Positions 37,836 through 49,919 of a stretch of 64,000 nucleotides of DNA are shown piece by piece; the first letter of the stretch is position 1; each line of letters begins with the position of its first letter. Location: positions 40,002,298 through 40,066,297 of the forward strand of contig OW804097.1 in NCBI GenBank assembly GCA_942159475.1. The letters are read 5' to 3'. Both the position numbers and the translations under genes were made by a program. This DNA comes from Sthenelais limicola (lineage: Eukaryota; Annelida; Polychaeta; Phyllodocida; Sigalionidae). The notes under the pieces were generated by a model that was given only the letters and a program-made list of their open reading frames with translations, had not been told where the DNA came from and made no database searches.

Positions 37836-38282
37836 TTTACTCCTAGTGTGCGTGCACTATTTCAGACCAGCCACGAGTTTGTATTCCATGTATATATGAC
37901 AACTACCATGTTTAAAGTGGCAAAGATAGTTAACATGAGTAGTCATGAAATCTCGTGAAACATCCATTCTCTAGCTCTGACTTTTCATTTAATTTTGCTA
38001 GCCAAATTAGTGGGTAATATACCACATTCTTACACTAAATCATTTGATTAATCCGGTATAATAAGGCCGAATCAAAGCATAGTAATAGGGAAAATATAGG
38101 TATCTAAAACATAGGTGTAGGAATCGAAGTATGTGTCCCAGCCTTCCCAAACTTCACCTGCATTATGCTGATACTGTACACTGCCATATGTACACCAATG
38201 ATTGTAGAGATTCAACGAATTTATTTTTTTCTAAATATATGGCCTCCTGAATGCAAATGCTGCCCGTTTGTTTGGGTGAATT

Positions 38283-38400
38283 AGTCATATGAGATGTGTC
38301 ACAGGTATATGAGTAACAAGTCGCGACAAATAGATTTTGAGATATCATATTTGAACAGATGAGATCAAGCAGATTTCAATGATAGTAAACACTAGGACGT
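38283..38400. repeat. Dispersed repeat family D, inverted copy
   Basis: Reverse-complement relative of 17441 and 36546 with phrases GATGTGTCACAG, ACAAGTCGCGAC, GAGATATCATATTTGA and GAGATCAAGCAGATTTCAAT. Confidence 0.55.
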
Positions 38401-40113
38401 TTAAGAACTATTTCTAGATTTTTAGTTTGGCAAAAAAAGTTTGCAATATTTCTTAGTGGACATTAACTAGCAAAGTAGCTAAATATACTCTATACAATGA
38501 CCTTAAAAAGCATGGTTATATTTAATACACTGTCTTAGTTTGGTACATGTATTCATATTACTAGAAGCGCTTAGCACCCTAACAATAAAAACATTCCCAT
38601 AAATACATCTTATGAATAGACCACTTTAAAAAATAGAATCTTTACGACTTGTGACTCATTTTCATGAAGCACATCACATATTCCTTGTGTTTTAGCAAAC
38701 AAAATGCGATGTGCAGATCTTCAAGTAGCAGACGTCGTAACAGCTAAGTTGTGATATAAAGTAGTGGGTTGTATCAAATATAAACTCTCAGTATATTAAA
38801 ACATTTTTTTAAAAAAAGACATGCATGCTCAATCGCTTCGTCCTATGAATGATCCCTATGAACAATTATAAATGTTTTAGTAGCACGTACAGGACTAAAC
38901 TAGATTATTCCAATTTAAATGTGAATACTGTACTTTACTAATTGACAGCAGCGCCATACCAAGGGCGGCGGAAAACGGCCTGAACTATGAGCTACGCGGG
39001 CAGGTCGCAGAAGCCTTATGTATTAACCATAGGCTTCTAACTTTCACCTTTGTCTCCCAGAATTTGAATTATTGTCTAATAATGTAAGCTATCCAATATT
39101 ATGAAACGACATGTTAAGATTAGTCATGCTTGATACCAGGACATTTTATCCGCTAGATTTTAGTATATGGCAACTTTCGCAACAGTGTATCAACAAAAAC
39201 AAGTAAGCATAGGTGTACGGGCTGCAGGGGGTCAGCGGCCGTGTGGTCAGGGGCACACACACACTGCACGTCCAGCGGGAGCCCGGGTGGAGGCTGCCCG
39301 CATAGCCAGGTAGGTCAGCTGGACTGGGCATGCGCACAGTGGTGAAAGTTAATCCCGCAGTCACTGGTACGCACTGGTGACGGAATTTGTAATGTCCGCT
39401 ATTGAAATCCAGAGGTGGGGCAAGCAATATGGAAATATGATGTAGCTATAAAAGATTATGAATGATTTGTGCAGATATTTTGGTCAGATGAATTATATAT
39501 GCCTGCGATGTATTGTTTTGTTTTGTTCAATACGTTCCCATAATAGGTACAAGAGATGTTATAAGAGGTATGCTTGGTAGATGCACCAAAATAAAGACTG
39601 ATGCAGGGGCTAAAAAATCTAAAAAGGACATTCATGAGGCGCTCCTTCAGAATTGTAGAAAGGCTGAGGCACATGCTCTGCCCAACTCACCTACTGTTTG
39701 CCTTCCCATGTCTATGAATAGCAGGAGAAATGCACTGAGACACAATGTTTTTTCTCCTTCTGAGATCATTCAATGCATTGGAAAGTGATTATGTGTGCAT
39801 GGAGAAAGAGAGGCAGAAATGAAAATTCTGTACACTACTGAAAATTCTATGTAACACTACTGGGAAATCTGCGACAAAGTTTTCACTTTTTTAATATTCT
39901 GGAGAGGTATCTATAAGGCACAGGTCAACAGAATGGATCTCCTGCTATAGTAAGGCAAAAGGCCCGGGCACTCACTACACGCAATGCTTTCACTCACCCC
40001 ACTGTTTGCCTTTGTATAAAGGTGTGGAAGGAACTATGGAAAAGCACATTACTTGTAGTAGATACAGTCATGTTAAGTATAAAGTCACAATTTTAATATT
40101 CTATGAGTTATCT

Positions 40114-41455
40114 ACTAGCAAATACCCGTGCTACGCACAGGATTTGCTAGTGGGACAGTGGGGCCCACATCCTCATCTCTACTTGTTCCCTCTCCCACCA
40201 TCTTGCTCTTTCAATTTGTCTCTATAACTTATTATCTGTATTAACATTCATACCACAAATGGAACCCTTTTTAGATGTTTTCTTTGGTCACCCTTGTGCT
40301 GTTGTGTTGAGGTAATTAGTTGGTGGGTCAATTTCTGTATGGGCGGTCCCTGTCCCTGTCTCTGTCCTGCTCCCTCTCCCACTCCCTCTTTCGTTCCCTT
40401 TCCCAATCCCAATCCCTCTCCCATTCCCTCTCCCAATCCCTCTACCATTCCCACTCCCGCTTTCATTGTCAGGTAATTAGTGGGCGGATAAATTTCTGTG
40501 TGGGAGGGTAAATCTCTGATTTCACCCGCCAACTTAGCGGACGAAGAAAAAAAGTTAATTTCACACACTGTACAGAGTGCTGAAGACTGAAGCATAGAAA
40601 GAGAAAAGGTGAGAAAGGGAGTTGGAGAGACAGACAGACAGACAGAGGTGAACAGTCAGTGCCGTAGCATGGTTATAAGGCTTCGATTAACATGAAAGGA
40701 TTTTAGTTCATTATTTCATTTGATTGATATTTTTACCGCTGTTCCTGCGTCGACACACACAGATGCCATACCAATCATTTTGTTGTCAGTAGCCTAAATG
40801 TTGATCCCCTCGTGACTCAGTGACCCCTCCTACCTCCCTCTGTTTAAAGTAATGCACAGTCCTGTTGCCAACGCTGTGTTGCTAACCTGAAGACAACAGG
40901 ACATTTTCGCGTGATCACTCATGTACATTTCCTAAGCTGCCGCGTGGATTACCGTAACTATTTTCAAATCACTTTCAGTCCTTTTCTCAGGATTGAATCT
41001 TTTAAAAACAGAGAGAGATAGCAGACAGACAGAGACAGACAATTTTGACTTCAAAAACCATCACAAACAATAGTTTATGAACTGATTCAACTCTGACGAT
41101 GTTCCTTTCAGTGGAAATATGGTGAAATATATCAACTCCCGTCCGGAGTGAAGCAACAACATGCCATGGTACCCGTCCATGATGTCATGATTTGGGTGAC
41201 CCAGAAACCTGGTGTACGGGCACTGATAGGTTTGTTTTCAGGCAGCGCTGGGGGCCCTGGATGGGGGTGGTCGATGTAAACCCATTTCTAACCCATTTAC
41301 AACCCTAATTTGTTAATGAAACATAGCGGAATGGCTCAGCACTATTTTTGGCAATGTGGACGTGAAATATATTGGAGATGTGGCACACGGTTCCGGCAGA
41401 GATAGGTTCAACATACGTTTTTGCGTTCCCGTATTAATATATAGATAATATGGGT
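40114..41455 (+). mobile_element. Candidate non-autonomous retroposon with terminal hairpin
   Basis: The left end forms a strong hairpin: ACTAGCAAAT pairs with ATTTGCTAGT around an inner GTGC-TAC-GCAC tip. A short C/T minisatellite follows (CCCTCTCCCATTCCC-type, 40345-40460), flanked by two AATTAGT(T)GG(T)GGG blocks. Near the right, 41400-41450, is TTTTGCGTTCCCGTATTAATATATAGAT. That arrangement resembles non-LTR-derived elements found in many animals, but the two ends are tied together only by my reading. No reverse transcriptase ORF is present. Confidence 0.3.
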
Positions 41456-41827
41456 CCTCAAATATAAAACCTTCCACTTACAGACCACTGGTGACATGAA
41501 ATTACTGACATAAGTGGAGGAGTAACAGGAAAATCAGTGCTTTTATCGGATCTATGATATGTCCATTGCATTCAATATACAGACCCTTATAAACCCTAAT
41601 TGAGCTGTATAACTGGCAATTGTTCCAGCCGAGTGTTTTACTTTAAGCCCATGGTTTATATTTCCATACTCTTTGTCAGAGGAAGTGAACTAAAGACCAC
41701 AAACGTTAGGTAGGCATCAAGATATTCAATAGCTCCAAGGCTGTGGCTATGGCTGAATTAGTCACCAACTGATAACAGATTTCAGCAGGGGGTTCTCGCA
41801 AGTAAGCAAGTGAGTTGAGTAGTCACC

Positions 41828-42164
41828 AATAGGGGAGTTGCATGTGCATCCTGGGACGGATTCAGTTCAAATCTGACAAACAAATATTTGGCAACATTTT
41901 TATCAAAAATTGCAAAAATGTGTTCACCAATATGATAGCTTATATAAATGATCAATGAAAACCAAAGGCATGATGGCAAAGATGAAGACTTGTGTCATGG
42001 AAACATATAACACATGGATATTGACATTAGAACATTTTAGATGTCAATGAAAGATAATTGATAATATTCGATGCCGAACATAACATGTTTTCTTTAGATT
42101 TTATACTGTACCATTGCATCCATAATTCCATGGGAATCAAGATTCAAAATGCAAATCTCCTATT
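41828..42164. mobile_element. MITE family C, copy 2
   Basis: The left end AATAGGGGAGTTGCAT and right end ATGCAAATCTCCTATT are inverted copies. The interior includes TCAGTTCAAATCTGAC and GATCAATGAAAACCAAAGGC, which relate to phrases near 21935 and 15180. A 10-bp phrase, GGTGACTACT, repeats three times just right of the element. Confidence 0.65.
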
Positions 42165-42599
42165 ACAATGGGTGACTACTCAAGTTGGTGACTACTCAGA
42201 TGGTGACTACTCGTTTTACTAGTATTTTACAGAGTTAGTCAAAGTCTAAACTTTTCTCTATCATTTCCTATCTCTCACAGTCAGTCAATGACTAGTATAG
42301 TCCCAGTGGAGGAGCTGCATAAGTAAGATGGATATACTGCTTGAGTCTAGTAGAAGGCTGAGGCATTGACCATGCTCAACACCTTCATTCATCCACTGTT
42401 TCCGTGATCTCTTCAATATGTCTGAGTAATCTGGGGGACACGCTCTAAAGCTTTTGAGAATCTTCATTGTATTGGCAAGTGTATGAACATGGGGGAGGAA
42501 TTCGCTTGTACATCCATGTGTGACAAATGAATAAAACATGATCTCACTATTTTAAAACAGCTTCGGTTAAATTGACTGAAAGATCCTTTCCCATTGTAA

Positions 42600-45580
42600 T
42601 CAGTATTTGATCCTTATTATAATGGGAATAACAATATAAACAACTGCGTAAAGATGCAAGCAATGTCAATACGTTCTTAAGGATGTAAGCACCGTATCCA
42701 ACCACCTAAAGAGGTAAACAGTATAAAAATGGGCCAAAAGTAGAACATAATATTATTCGTTGCTACATTGAAATGTTCGCTACATATGTAGTGTCATCTA
42801 TATTAAATCTATCTAAGATATATGTGAGTCCATTAGAAAATAGATTGAGTTCTCGAGTTTTACTATTTTTATACATAGAAGGCAAAAAATAAAAAAAAAT
42901 ATCAACCGTTTATATAAGGCATGTTGATGAAAAAGGTCTAGTCAGCTGTAAAGACCTGAAAGAATACTCTGTGAACCATAAGATTAGGATTCTTGAAGGT
43001 AGAAATATAAAATTAGTATAGGAGTAAGTTAAGAAGAGGCTTATTGAATCGATTGATGTCTAAATACTACATCAGATAGAGTTGTAGCTATTAATTTGTC
43101 CCTATTTTATGTAAAGCCATTATAAGCGATTGGCGATTGTGTGCCCATGGAATAGTATGACGAAAATTTGCCTTCTCATTGTTGACACCGATTATTTATG
43201 TAGAATGAATGAATATCTTCTTGATAAGCTTTGTATAATTGTTCGATTTAAAATGGTGAATTATATAGGATGATGTCAAATTTCTTAAATAGCAGTAATT
43301 TGTAATATTGTTGGTAGATGATTGCTAATTATTATACTGTGTAAATGCAGGCGACGCAAGAACACATCCACTTGGTGGACATGCGTTTTTTGATAAAAAC
43401 ATTTAAATGTACGGCTTATTTTGTAATAAAAAAAGGTTATTATTATATATATCTAGATTTTGCATTTGTGTATGATGAGATTATTGGGTATCCCCGAAAT
43501 AAAACCTTTTTAAAAAAGATTTGTGGTTGGGCTTCAGTGCATGTTTTATTACATGATCCTCCCATCTCCACCCTTGCTGCAGACATGTCCATTTCACATA
43601 GCATGACCACGCCATCTTCACCCTGAGGTTCATATAAATGAGATTCAAGGAGCATAAGAGTGCACTGTATACTAAGAAAGCAAATACTTTCCACACAAAC
43701 TGCAAACTACAGATTGTCTAGGGTGCATTAGTCTTTTCTAGACAAATACTTCACCCAGAAACTCATGATCACACTGATCACGACTGATCACAGCTGTGTG
43801 TTTGTAAAGCTGTCTCTTTGTACCATGCGTCTTTGGTCCAAACTTTTCGTCTGCCTTTTTATCTCTGTCTCAGTGTCTCGACTTTCATGTCAACCTTGCC
43901 GAGTTTATGTTTTTGTTTTGTAAACATGGGTGAGTGAGTGAGATGGTTGTTTTACGCCCTTATCAACACATTTAGTATGGTTATATCAAGGGCGGGAGAG
44001 CTGAGAGGGAGGCAGTTTATGATCATACCATGGAAATAGAGATAGAGAAGAAGGGAGAGGGAGACAGAGAAAAAGAGGCAGAAAGGCACTTTATGGTCAT
44101 ACCCAGGACCACTTGTATACATGGGGGATGCATGAGCAAAAAGAAGTGTAAAAGTGCTGCTAAAACAATGTAAGACACCACCTTGTGGAGAGTCATTTAT
44201 TTTGAATCTCAAGTTAGCTCTATACCACACCAAAGTAAAGAACATCAAGGATCCTGCTGTTCTAGTCACACCTGGGATGTTGAAGGGTAATAAATCATAA
44301 ATTCATGGCCTCTTTATGCAAGAACTTCTGAAGCATCCAATTCCTCAAATTATTTCCCCTATGATGTGGTTTAAACTAAATACAGAACTGAGGTCAAACT
44401 AAGAGTAAGAGTAAGAGAACCCTGAGGTACATCTAGGAATACAAAACTACTTTAATTTCTTAGAGTGTAGTAAGAGAAACCTGAGTCTCATCTAAGAACC
44501 CCAAAGTACCTTCATCACTTAGAATGTAGAAAGATAACCCTGAGGTTGCTGATGATTTTGCGGCGATTGTAGTTGCCAATGTAGAGGCATTACCGATACG
44601 CGGGAAAGATGGTGACGATACATGATTGCATCACTACCATTGGGAACTTTGGTTAACATTTGCTATTGAGATCAATAAAGATGTTGTAAAAACAAAAAAA
44701 CATTTGCTATCGCAACTATCGGAAGACAAGAGTCGGGACTGATGTCGAGCCAGCTTAAGAGAACCCTGAGGTTCATCTATGAACCCCAAAGACCATTCAT
44801 TTATAAAAATGAAACCCATTGTTGCCCTTCCCGTCAATGGATGATGGCAGATGATGATGAATAAGGAAACCCTGAGGTGTATCTAAATTAGCCTTAGGGA
44901 ACCTGCATGTCTAAGAATGTATGTACCTTCCCCCATAAACTGCATGCTACAGATGATCTGAGGTTACAGGCTGGTGTCCTTGGGCTAGTGTTTGAGCAGG
45001 ATTAATTATGAGTGCAAATGTCCAGAGGGGCGGCATGCTAGTGGTGGGAGCGGGCTCAGGTCAGGCTATACTGGTCAGGCGTAAGTTAATTATACCAGAC
45101 CATGTATGTGTTACGGTCAATACTGCCCACTACCAAGTGCTTATCCCACCCTTAGTATGGCCCAACAGCTGGGGGTAATGGCTAGGGTGCACGGAAGAGC
45201 AATACTTAAACTCTTCTTCCTCTCTTATCTCAAACCTTGGCTATTAATAGGTAATAAATCATAAATGTATGGCCTTTTGATGGAGGAAGTTTATTGCCAT
45301 CAGATTCCAGAATATATATATAACACTAACGTGCTAGTTTTAATAACTTCCTGTGAGCAGTGGGTATTTTCTGATTAGTCAGTTTCATAAAGGCCATTGC
45401 TCAAGGTCAGTGCGTAATGGCTTACTTTCAACAAGTTCATTGGTCCAACTTTGAGCATTTCCATTGGTTAGATTGGTAGTCCCAGCTAAATCGTGGTATG
45501 GCTAGTCCAGCATTTGACTATTAAAGATGGTTTATACAGTGAGGACAGTGATCAGTAGACCATTTAACTTGTATTTTTCA
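42600..45580. other. No gene seen; short tandem phrases near 44.4-44.9 kb
   Basis: A phrase AGAG(A)AACCCTGAGGT(T/A)CATCTA recurs about five times between 44410 and 44885 with variable spacing, a degenerate tandem or dispersed repeat. ORFs at 43345 and 43952 have no splice context or motif. Confidence 0.4.
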
Positions 45581-45583
45581 TTA

Positions 45584-45906
45584 TTAAAGCTGCATTCTCA
45601 GATATTACCACAAACATAATCTTACAAAATGGAATCATTGTTTGACTTATAGGCACTGAAGCTGCTGTTTTGCTGCTATATGTTTATACAATAGTTTCAA
45701 TCAGCCAAAAGGTAACGAGCGCCAGAGAGCGATAATAAGTGAAACCACCCCAGCAAAGGATGGACATAGACATTTATGAAGACTTGCAGCAAAAACGACA
45801 GGGTGAAGTCGTACACAATTTTGGTCAAATGATAGATAGGAAAAGAACGGAACAAAAAGTAGAATTTGTTTAGTCTTTGACCAATGTTAACTTAGAATGC
45901 AGCTTT
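45584..45906. mobile_element. MITE family B copy, split by the Ngaro-like element
   Basis: It starts TTAA then AGCTGCATTCTCAG. It reaches its other terminus, CTTAGAATGCAGCT plus TT, exactly where the retrotransposon begins (45907). The missing AA of the right TTAA lies at 51832-51833, immediately after the retrotransposon. Joining the flanks restores the inverted terminus and TTAA on both sides, which defines the retrotransposon ends to the base. Confidence 0.85.
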
Positions 45907-46135
45907 CATTGTTGATTCGGCCAAGATTGTGATGATGGTAATAAATAAATAGCGAGAGGCAGCTTTGGGAAATTAAATGTTTATTTAATTTTTATAAAAT
46001 TTATATAAATGATTTTAAGTAATAAAAGGAGGGTATATAAATAGATGATTGTTGAGAGTAAAATTGGTAAAAGTTGATGAATTGTAAAATAAATTGTTTG
46101 TAGATAAAATTGATTTGAATGATAGATATAATTAG
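45907..46135 (-). repeat. Split direct repeat B2 (element 3' end)
   Basis: The 229-bp AT-rich repeat looks identical to B1 at 46334-46562. Read on the plus strand it starts CATTGTTGATTCGGCC and ends GATATAATTAG. Its outer edge is the element's boundary with the host MITE. Confidence 0.93.
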
Positions 46136-46179
46136 TATGGAGGAATGATAATGATTAGAAATAGGTGTGGGTGGGTGGG

Positions 46180-46333
46180 TTAAATGTTGTATGGTGTGTG
46201 TTTGAAAGTGAAGTGAGCGGGGAGCGGTGTGAGAGTGGTTAGTACGGGGGATGTTTGTAGGGGGCGTAGTAGTAGGTGGAAGGGGATTGGCCGCAACAAT
46301 GCCCTAGCATTACCTATACAGTCATGCTATACA
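46180..46333 (-). repeat. Split direct repeat A2
   Basis: The 154-bp repeat looks identical to A1 at 51678-51831. It abuts B1 directly at 46333/46334; a unique 44-bp link (46136-46179) separates it from B2. Confidence 0.93.
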
Positions 46334-46562
46334 CATTGTTGATTCGGCCAAGATTGTGATGATGGTAATAAATAAATAGCGAGAGGCAGCTTTGGGAAAT
46401 TAAATGTTTATTTAATTTTTATAAAATTTATATAAATGATTTTAAGTAATAAAAGGAGGGTATATAAATAGATGATTGTTGAGAGTAAAATTGGTAAAAG
46501 TTGATGAATTGTAAAATAAATTGTTTGTAGATAAAATTGATTTGAATGATAGATATAATTAG
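46334..46562 (-). repeat. Split direct repeat B1
   Basis: The 229-bp copy of B2 lies downstream of the recombinase ORF. About 300 bases of element-specific non-coding sequence (46563-46867) separate the recombinase stop from B1. Confidence 0.93.
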
Positions 46563-46867
46563 CCAAAACTGCCAATTTGGTGATGTATGAAGGGAAGTGG
46601 AGGGTGGGATTTTGATATGGTATTTAGTAATGGGGTTTTGATATGATGTTTTAGTGATGGGGGTGTTTTAGTATAAAATGTTTTTTTCTGCTTATGGCAG
46701 TTATTATGTTGATAAAAGGTTTGTTGGTCCCGTGGGACAGTCCTTGAGGCCTGAGGGCCGAGTCTTTAGGTATATAGCCGAGTGGCTTTATGGTAATATG
46801 ATTTGGGGTACGGGAGGAGTGTGATTATATGTTTTAGAGTCTGTTGCCTGCTTGAGGTCAATGAATA

Positions 46868-47893
46868 CTAAGGATGCAGGGGGTTGCTTATGGCTTTTGT
46901 TATTGCGTGATTCACTTTGGATGCATCTGTGTGTATGTACTTCTTATATGCATCTGAGGCCCAACCGATATAATCCTGTATCTGCAGGGTGGTACAGCCT
47001 GCAGCAAAGGCATTGGTAGCCGCCGCTTTGCGCAGACTGTGAAGCGTATATGGTCATGGCTCTACTCCCATAGACACTAGGAGGCTCTTCCAGTATCGAG
47101 CCACGTACGTGGCTGGCATGGGGTTTCTCGTTCCTGGGAACATGAAACAAGCTTCTTGCTGATGTCTTGTGGGGAGGCGACGTAGCATCTCCTTGATGGC
47201 CTGGACTACGCATATGGTCTTGTCGGCTGACGGTTGGAGTGTTACCGTCTTACACTGGTACGCCGACTGTAGATTCTTCGCGGATTTCACCTTAATAATC
47301 ACACATCCATTGGTCAATACCACATCGGCCCTTGTGAGGTGGATAATGGGCCTGAACTTACTCAGAGTAGGTGCCAGCACCTCCGATTGGCGTAAGCCCG
47401 CATAATATATCACGAGTAGGGCGGTCTTCACCGTCTGCGCCGTGTGATCTGAGGTTATATTCAGGAGTGCTGCTCTAATAACTTCGGAAGGAACTGGTAG
47501 CCTTACTCTGGGTACAAATGACTTGTCTCTATCAAGGCCCTGTAGGGCCCAGCGAACGCGCTGGTGGTCCAGCGACCTCGTTGGGAGATTATTTAGTTTA
47601 AAACTCGTTCTGAGATGAGATATATGGTTCCTAATTGTTTTTGGTGCGGGGGCTGTTTGGTGTAGATGTTCAATATATGCACAGATTGTTAGGTAAGAGG
47701 GGTTTGTGGCATCCGCCCCTACCTGTCTGGAGAATTTCTCAAACCTCCTCACTGCCGCATCCCTGTTTTCTCGAGTTCCCTCTGCCCAGGCGTCGCGTTG
47801 CCTGCTTGCTACTTTCTCCAGTAGTGGTGCGAGGAGTGGACCTGTAATGCGATGAGAGGTACATTGTTTTAAGTGCATAGAGGCAGGGTTCAA
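46868..47893 (-). pseudogene. Tyrosine recombinase ORF with one in-frame TGA
   Basis: This is the integrase of the element, joining its circular DNA copy to the target by a tyrosine-recombinase reaction. A 341-codon frame runs from 47893 to a TAG at 46868-46870, broken only by TGA at codon 280 (47054-47056). Before the TGA is a helical N-terminal domain and the first catalytic arginine in YYAGLRQSE (R168), then a probable lysine around KVKSAK. After it come the second motif HSLRKAAATNA (H285, R288) and the nucleophile region GWASDAYKKYI (W311, Y316/Y319). The ORF starts inside the end of the pol ORF, overlapping by 155 bases in another frame, so its start is not fixed. The TGA precedes three catalytic residues, so termination there would inactivate it. 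It could have arisen from a CGA codon by CpG decay, or be read through (UGA followed by C). Confidence 0.88.
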
Positions 47894-49913
47894 TTTTCTT
47901 TATTGATTTTTCATTGATAATACGAACAGCAGCATGTCTATATTTATCGTGAAGGTGTGCGCGGCTGAGATTGTCGGCCAATGTATTTTCCACGCCTGGT
48001 ATGTGTTCATAGCTAATTTTAAGGTCGAAAAGGGCTTGAACCATCCAAGCCAAGCGCGCGGCCTCCAGTATTACTCGGTTTTTGCCACGACCAGTCTTGA
48101 AGACCGAAACGCTTGCTAGATTGTCACAAAGTATTAGGATGTGTCCTCCACGATCCTTTTCACTAACTAATGTATGCAATGCTATGGGAATGTTTGCTGC
48201 CTCCAGTTCTGATATGTTAGCTACCCCTTCATCCACTGGGGCCACTTGGGCGGTATATGCATTGAATTGGTCGGCGCCTCCCACCCCGGATAGGCAGGCG
48301 TCCACCACTATGGTCTTGGTGAGGGCACTAGATGGAATAACAGCCCTCCCGTTCCATTGTTGGCAGAACCCACTGAACCATTGGAGATCCCTTTTCATAT
48401 CTGCGTTTATATTCACATATTTCTTACCCTGCATGTCCCTGAGGGCCTCCAGCAGCCTGCTGACGAAGAGTCGGGCAGGACCCACACATTTAGATACGTG
48501 AATAAGTGAACCTATGACAGATTGTAATTCTCGCCTGGACATCGAGTGCCTCTTTAGATATTTGTTTACCATTGCGAGTATCTGTTCGATCTTTTGTTTA
48601 TTAATGCTCAGTGTCATGTCGGGTGCATTAATGTCGATGCCTAACCATCTGACCACGGCAGCCGGAGGCTGTCTTTTAACTTCAGCCTCGGGCAAACCCA
48701 GTTCGGCGAATAACTCGATGGCTCTGTCATAATGGCGCTTAGCTGTTTCACTATCCTTTGATATTATTATTAAATCATCGAGGTACATTTTGCTTGTGAT
48801 GCCCTCCCTGGCCAACACGCCCACTATCGTGTCCGCAATGCGTTGCATATGTGATGATGATGAGCGAGCGCCAAACGGCATGGTTACATCTAAGTAATAA
48901 CTGTGGTTCCAATGGATACACAACAGAGGCCAGTCCATGGGATCGCTTTTAAAGTTTTTATAAGCTCTGCTTATATCGATGGTACTCATGAAGGCGGATG
49001 GTCCGAACTTGAGGAGTTCTTCCACAAGTGAGTCGACAGTAGGCAGAGTGTGGACGCGCTGTTCGCCCCACAAGCTGTTCTTTAATAGGAATGCGTTTAC
49101 AGATTTCTCTTCCGGAAAACTTAAGTCAATAATAACGCGCCGAGAGTCAGTGTCTCTCTTTTCCCTGGACATCAGCGGAGAACAGTGGTACCAGGTATCA
49201 AACGGTGCTCGATCGAGCGGGCCCACAAGTCCCCCCAGTCACAATTCTTTATTTACGAAGTCGTCGATCTTTTCACTAAATGCATTTGCACTGGAGTGGT
49301 TTTCGCCGCTGTCGAGATGGGACGTGGGGCCGAGATAACCCATGGGGAACCCGTAGGCCACTAGATCATAGAGTTCTTTCTCGTCAGAATTATTGGAGAG
49401 GTATTTCTTCCAGTTAGGTAAATTGAGACTAGTAGGGAGTTCAATTTTTGCAGAGAGGGCGTTAGGCATGCCTGTACTGCGCACTGCCGAGTAGATAGCC
49501 TGGTGATTACTATACTTGGAGTCTATGCACATATTCGGCCACTCACTATGTCTATGACTTGCGTATGCGGCGGGCGAGAGATCTACTTCTCCCTTGTCCC
49601 TTTTGCCAGCACAAATGTCCCTTATTCTGACAAAATGATCACCATCGCTGATTGTACTCACGTTCCTATGATGTGGAGCCGTGGCCTTCGTTGGCGAGTC
49701 TGTATGGGGCAGGTAAGTGACAGCAGTTGACGCGGTGACAGCCGTCTTGTTTACTGTGCGGCCATCTTTGCTGGTAGTCTCGCCATGCGCGTGGCTGCGC
49801 GAGACATCAACACTGACACGTGCTGGGGGCGTGGCACCCGGGCCCGCGTAGCTTTCTCTGGGTATGAATGGCGGCGCTTCCACGTTCCACTTGCTGGAGA
49901 CGCCGTCTAATTG
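47739..49913 (-). pseudogene. Pol: reverse transcriptase and RNase H, one in-frame TGA
   Basis: Pol copies element RNA to DNA and removes the RNA strand. It overlaps the end of gag in the -1 frame and lacks a good early ATG, so it is probably made by frameshifting at 49913-49919. The N-terminal part (to 49242) has the pre-RT region of DIRS-type elements (LPTSLNLPNWKKYLSNN, YGFPMGYLG). A TGA at 49239-49241 interrupts the same frame, which resumes at once and continues to 47739. Counting from the codon at 49226: motif A TIDISRAY (D84), motif B MPFGA, catalytic YLDD (148-151), then RNase H residues in VVDACLSG (D309), ISELEAAN (E340/E342), ILCDNLAS (D368) and ADNLSR (D418). All expected catalytic acidic residues are present. 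The stop precedes all of them. Confidence 0.92.
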
Positions 49914-49919
49914 TTTTTT
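49872..49919 (-). promoter_or_regulatory. Gag-pol -1 ribosomal frameshift signal
   Basis: On the minus strand the heptamer A AAA AAC (49919-49913) is in the gag frame required for simultaneous -1 slippage, two codons before the gag TAG (49909-49907). A 7-nt spacer follows, then a 10-bp stem with one G-U pair and one C-A mismatch (49905-49896 with 49881-49872) closing a 14-nt loop. Slipping one base enters the pol frame, which is open from there to 49241. Heptamer, spacer and stem all fit known retroviral-type signals; activity is inferred. Confidence 0.8.

Noticed and set aside
39190..39330. GC-rich patch that might be a CpG island promoter
   Set aside because: Too short, with few CpGs, and no exon-like sequence or initiation motif next to it.
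39513..39788. 91-codon plus-strand ORF rich in Lys/Arg/Asn
   Set aside because: Runs through a dispersed repeat (GTAGAAAGGCTGAGGCAC...) that occurs elsewhere in both orientations; no splice or poly(A) support.
46944..47213. 89-codon minus-strand ORF at the recombinase end
   Set aside because: Overlaps the recombinase in another frame; the HSLRK and GWASDAYKKYI motifs are in the frame that continues past the TGA.
47934..49338. Plus-strand ORFs of 61-139 codons across the retrotransposon pol region
   Set aside because: Antisense shadows of pol and recombinase, whose catalytic motifs are all on the minus strand.
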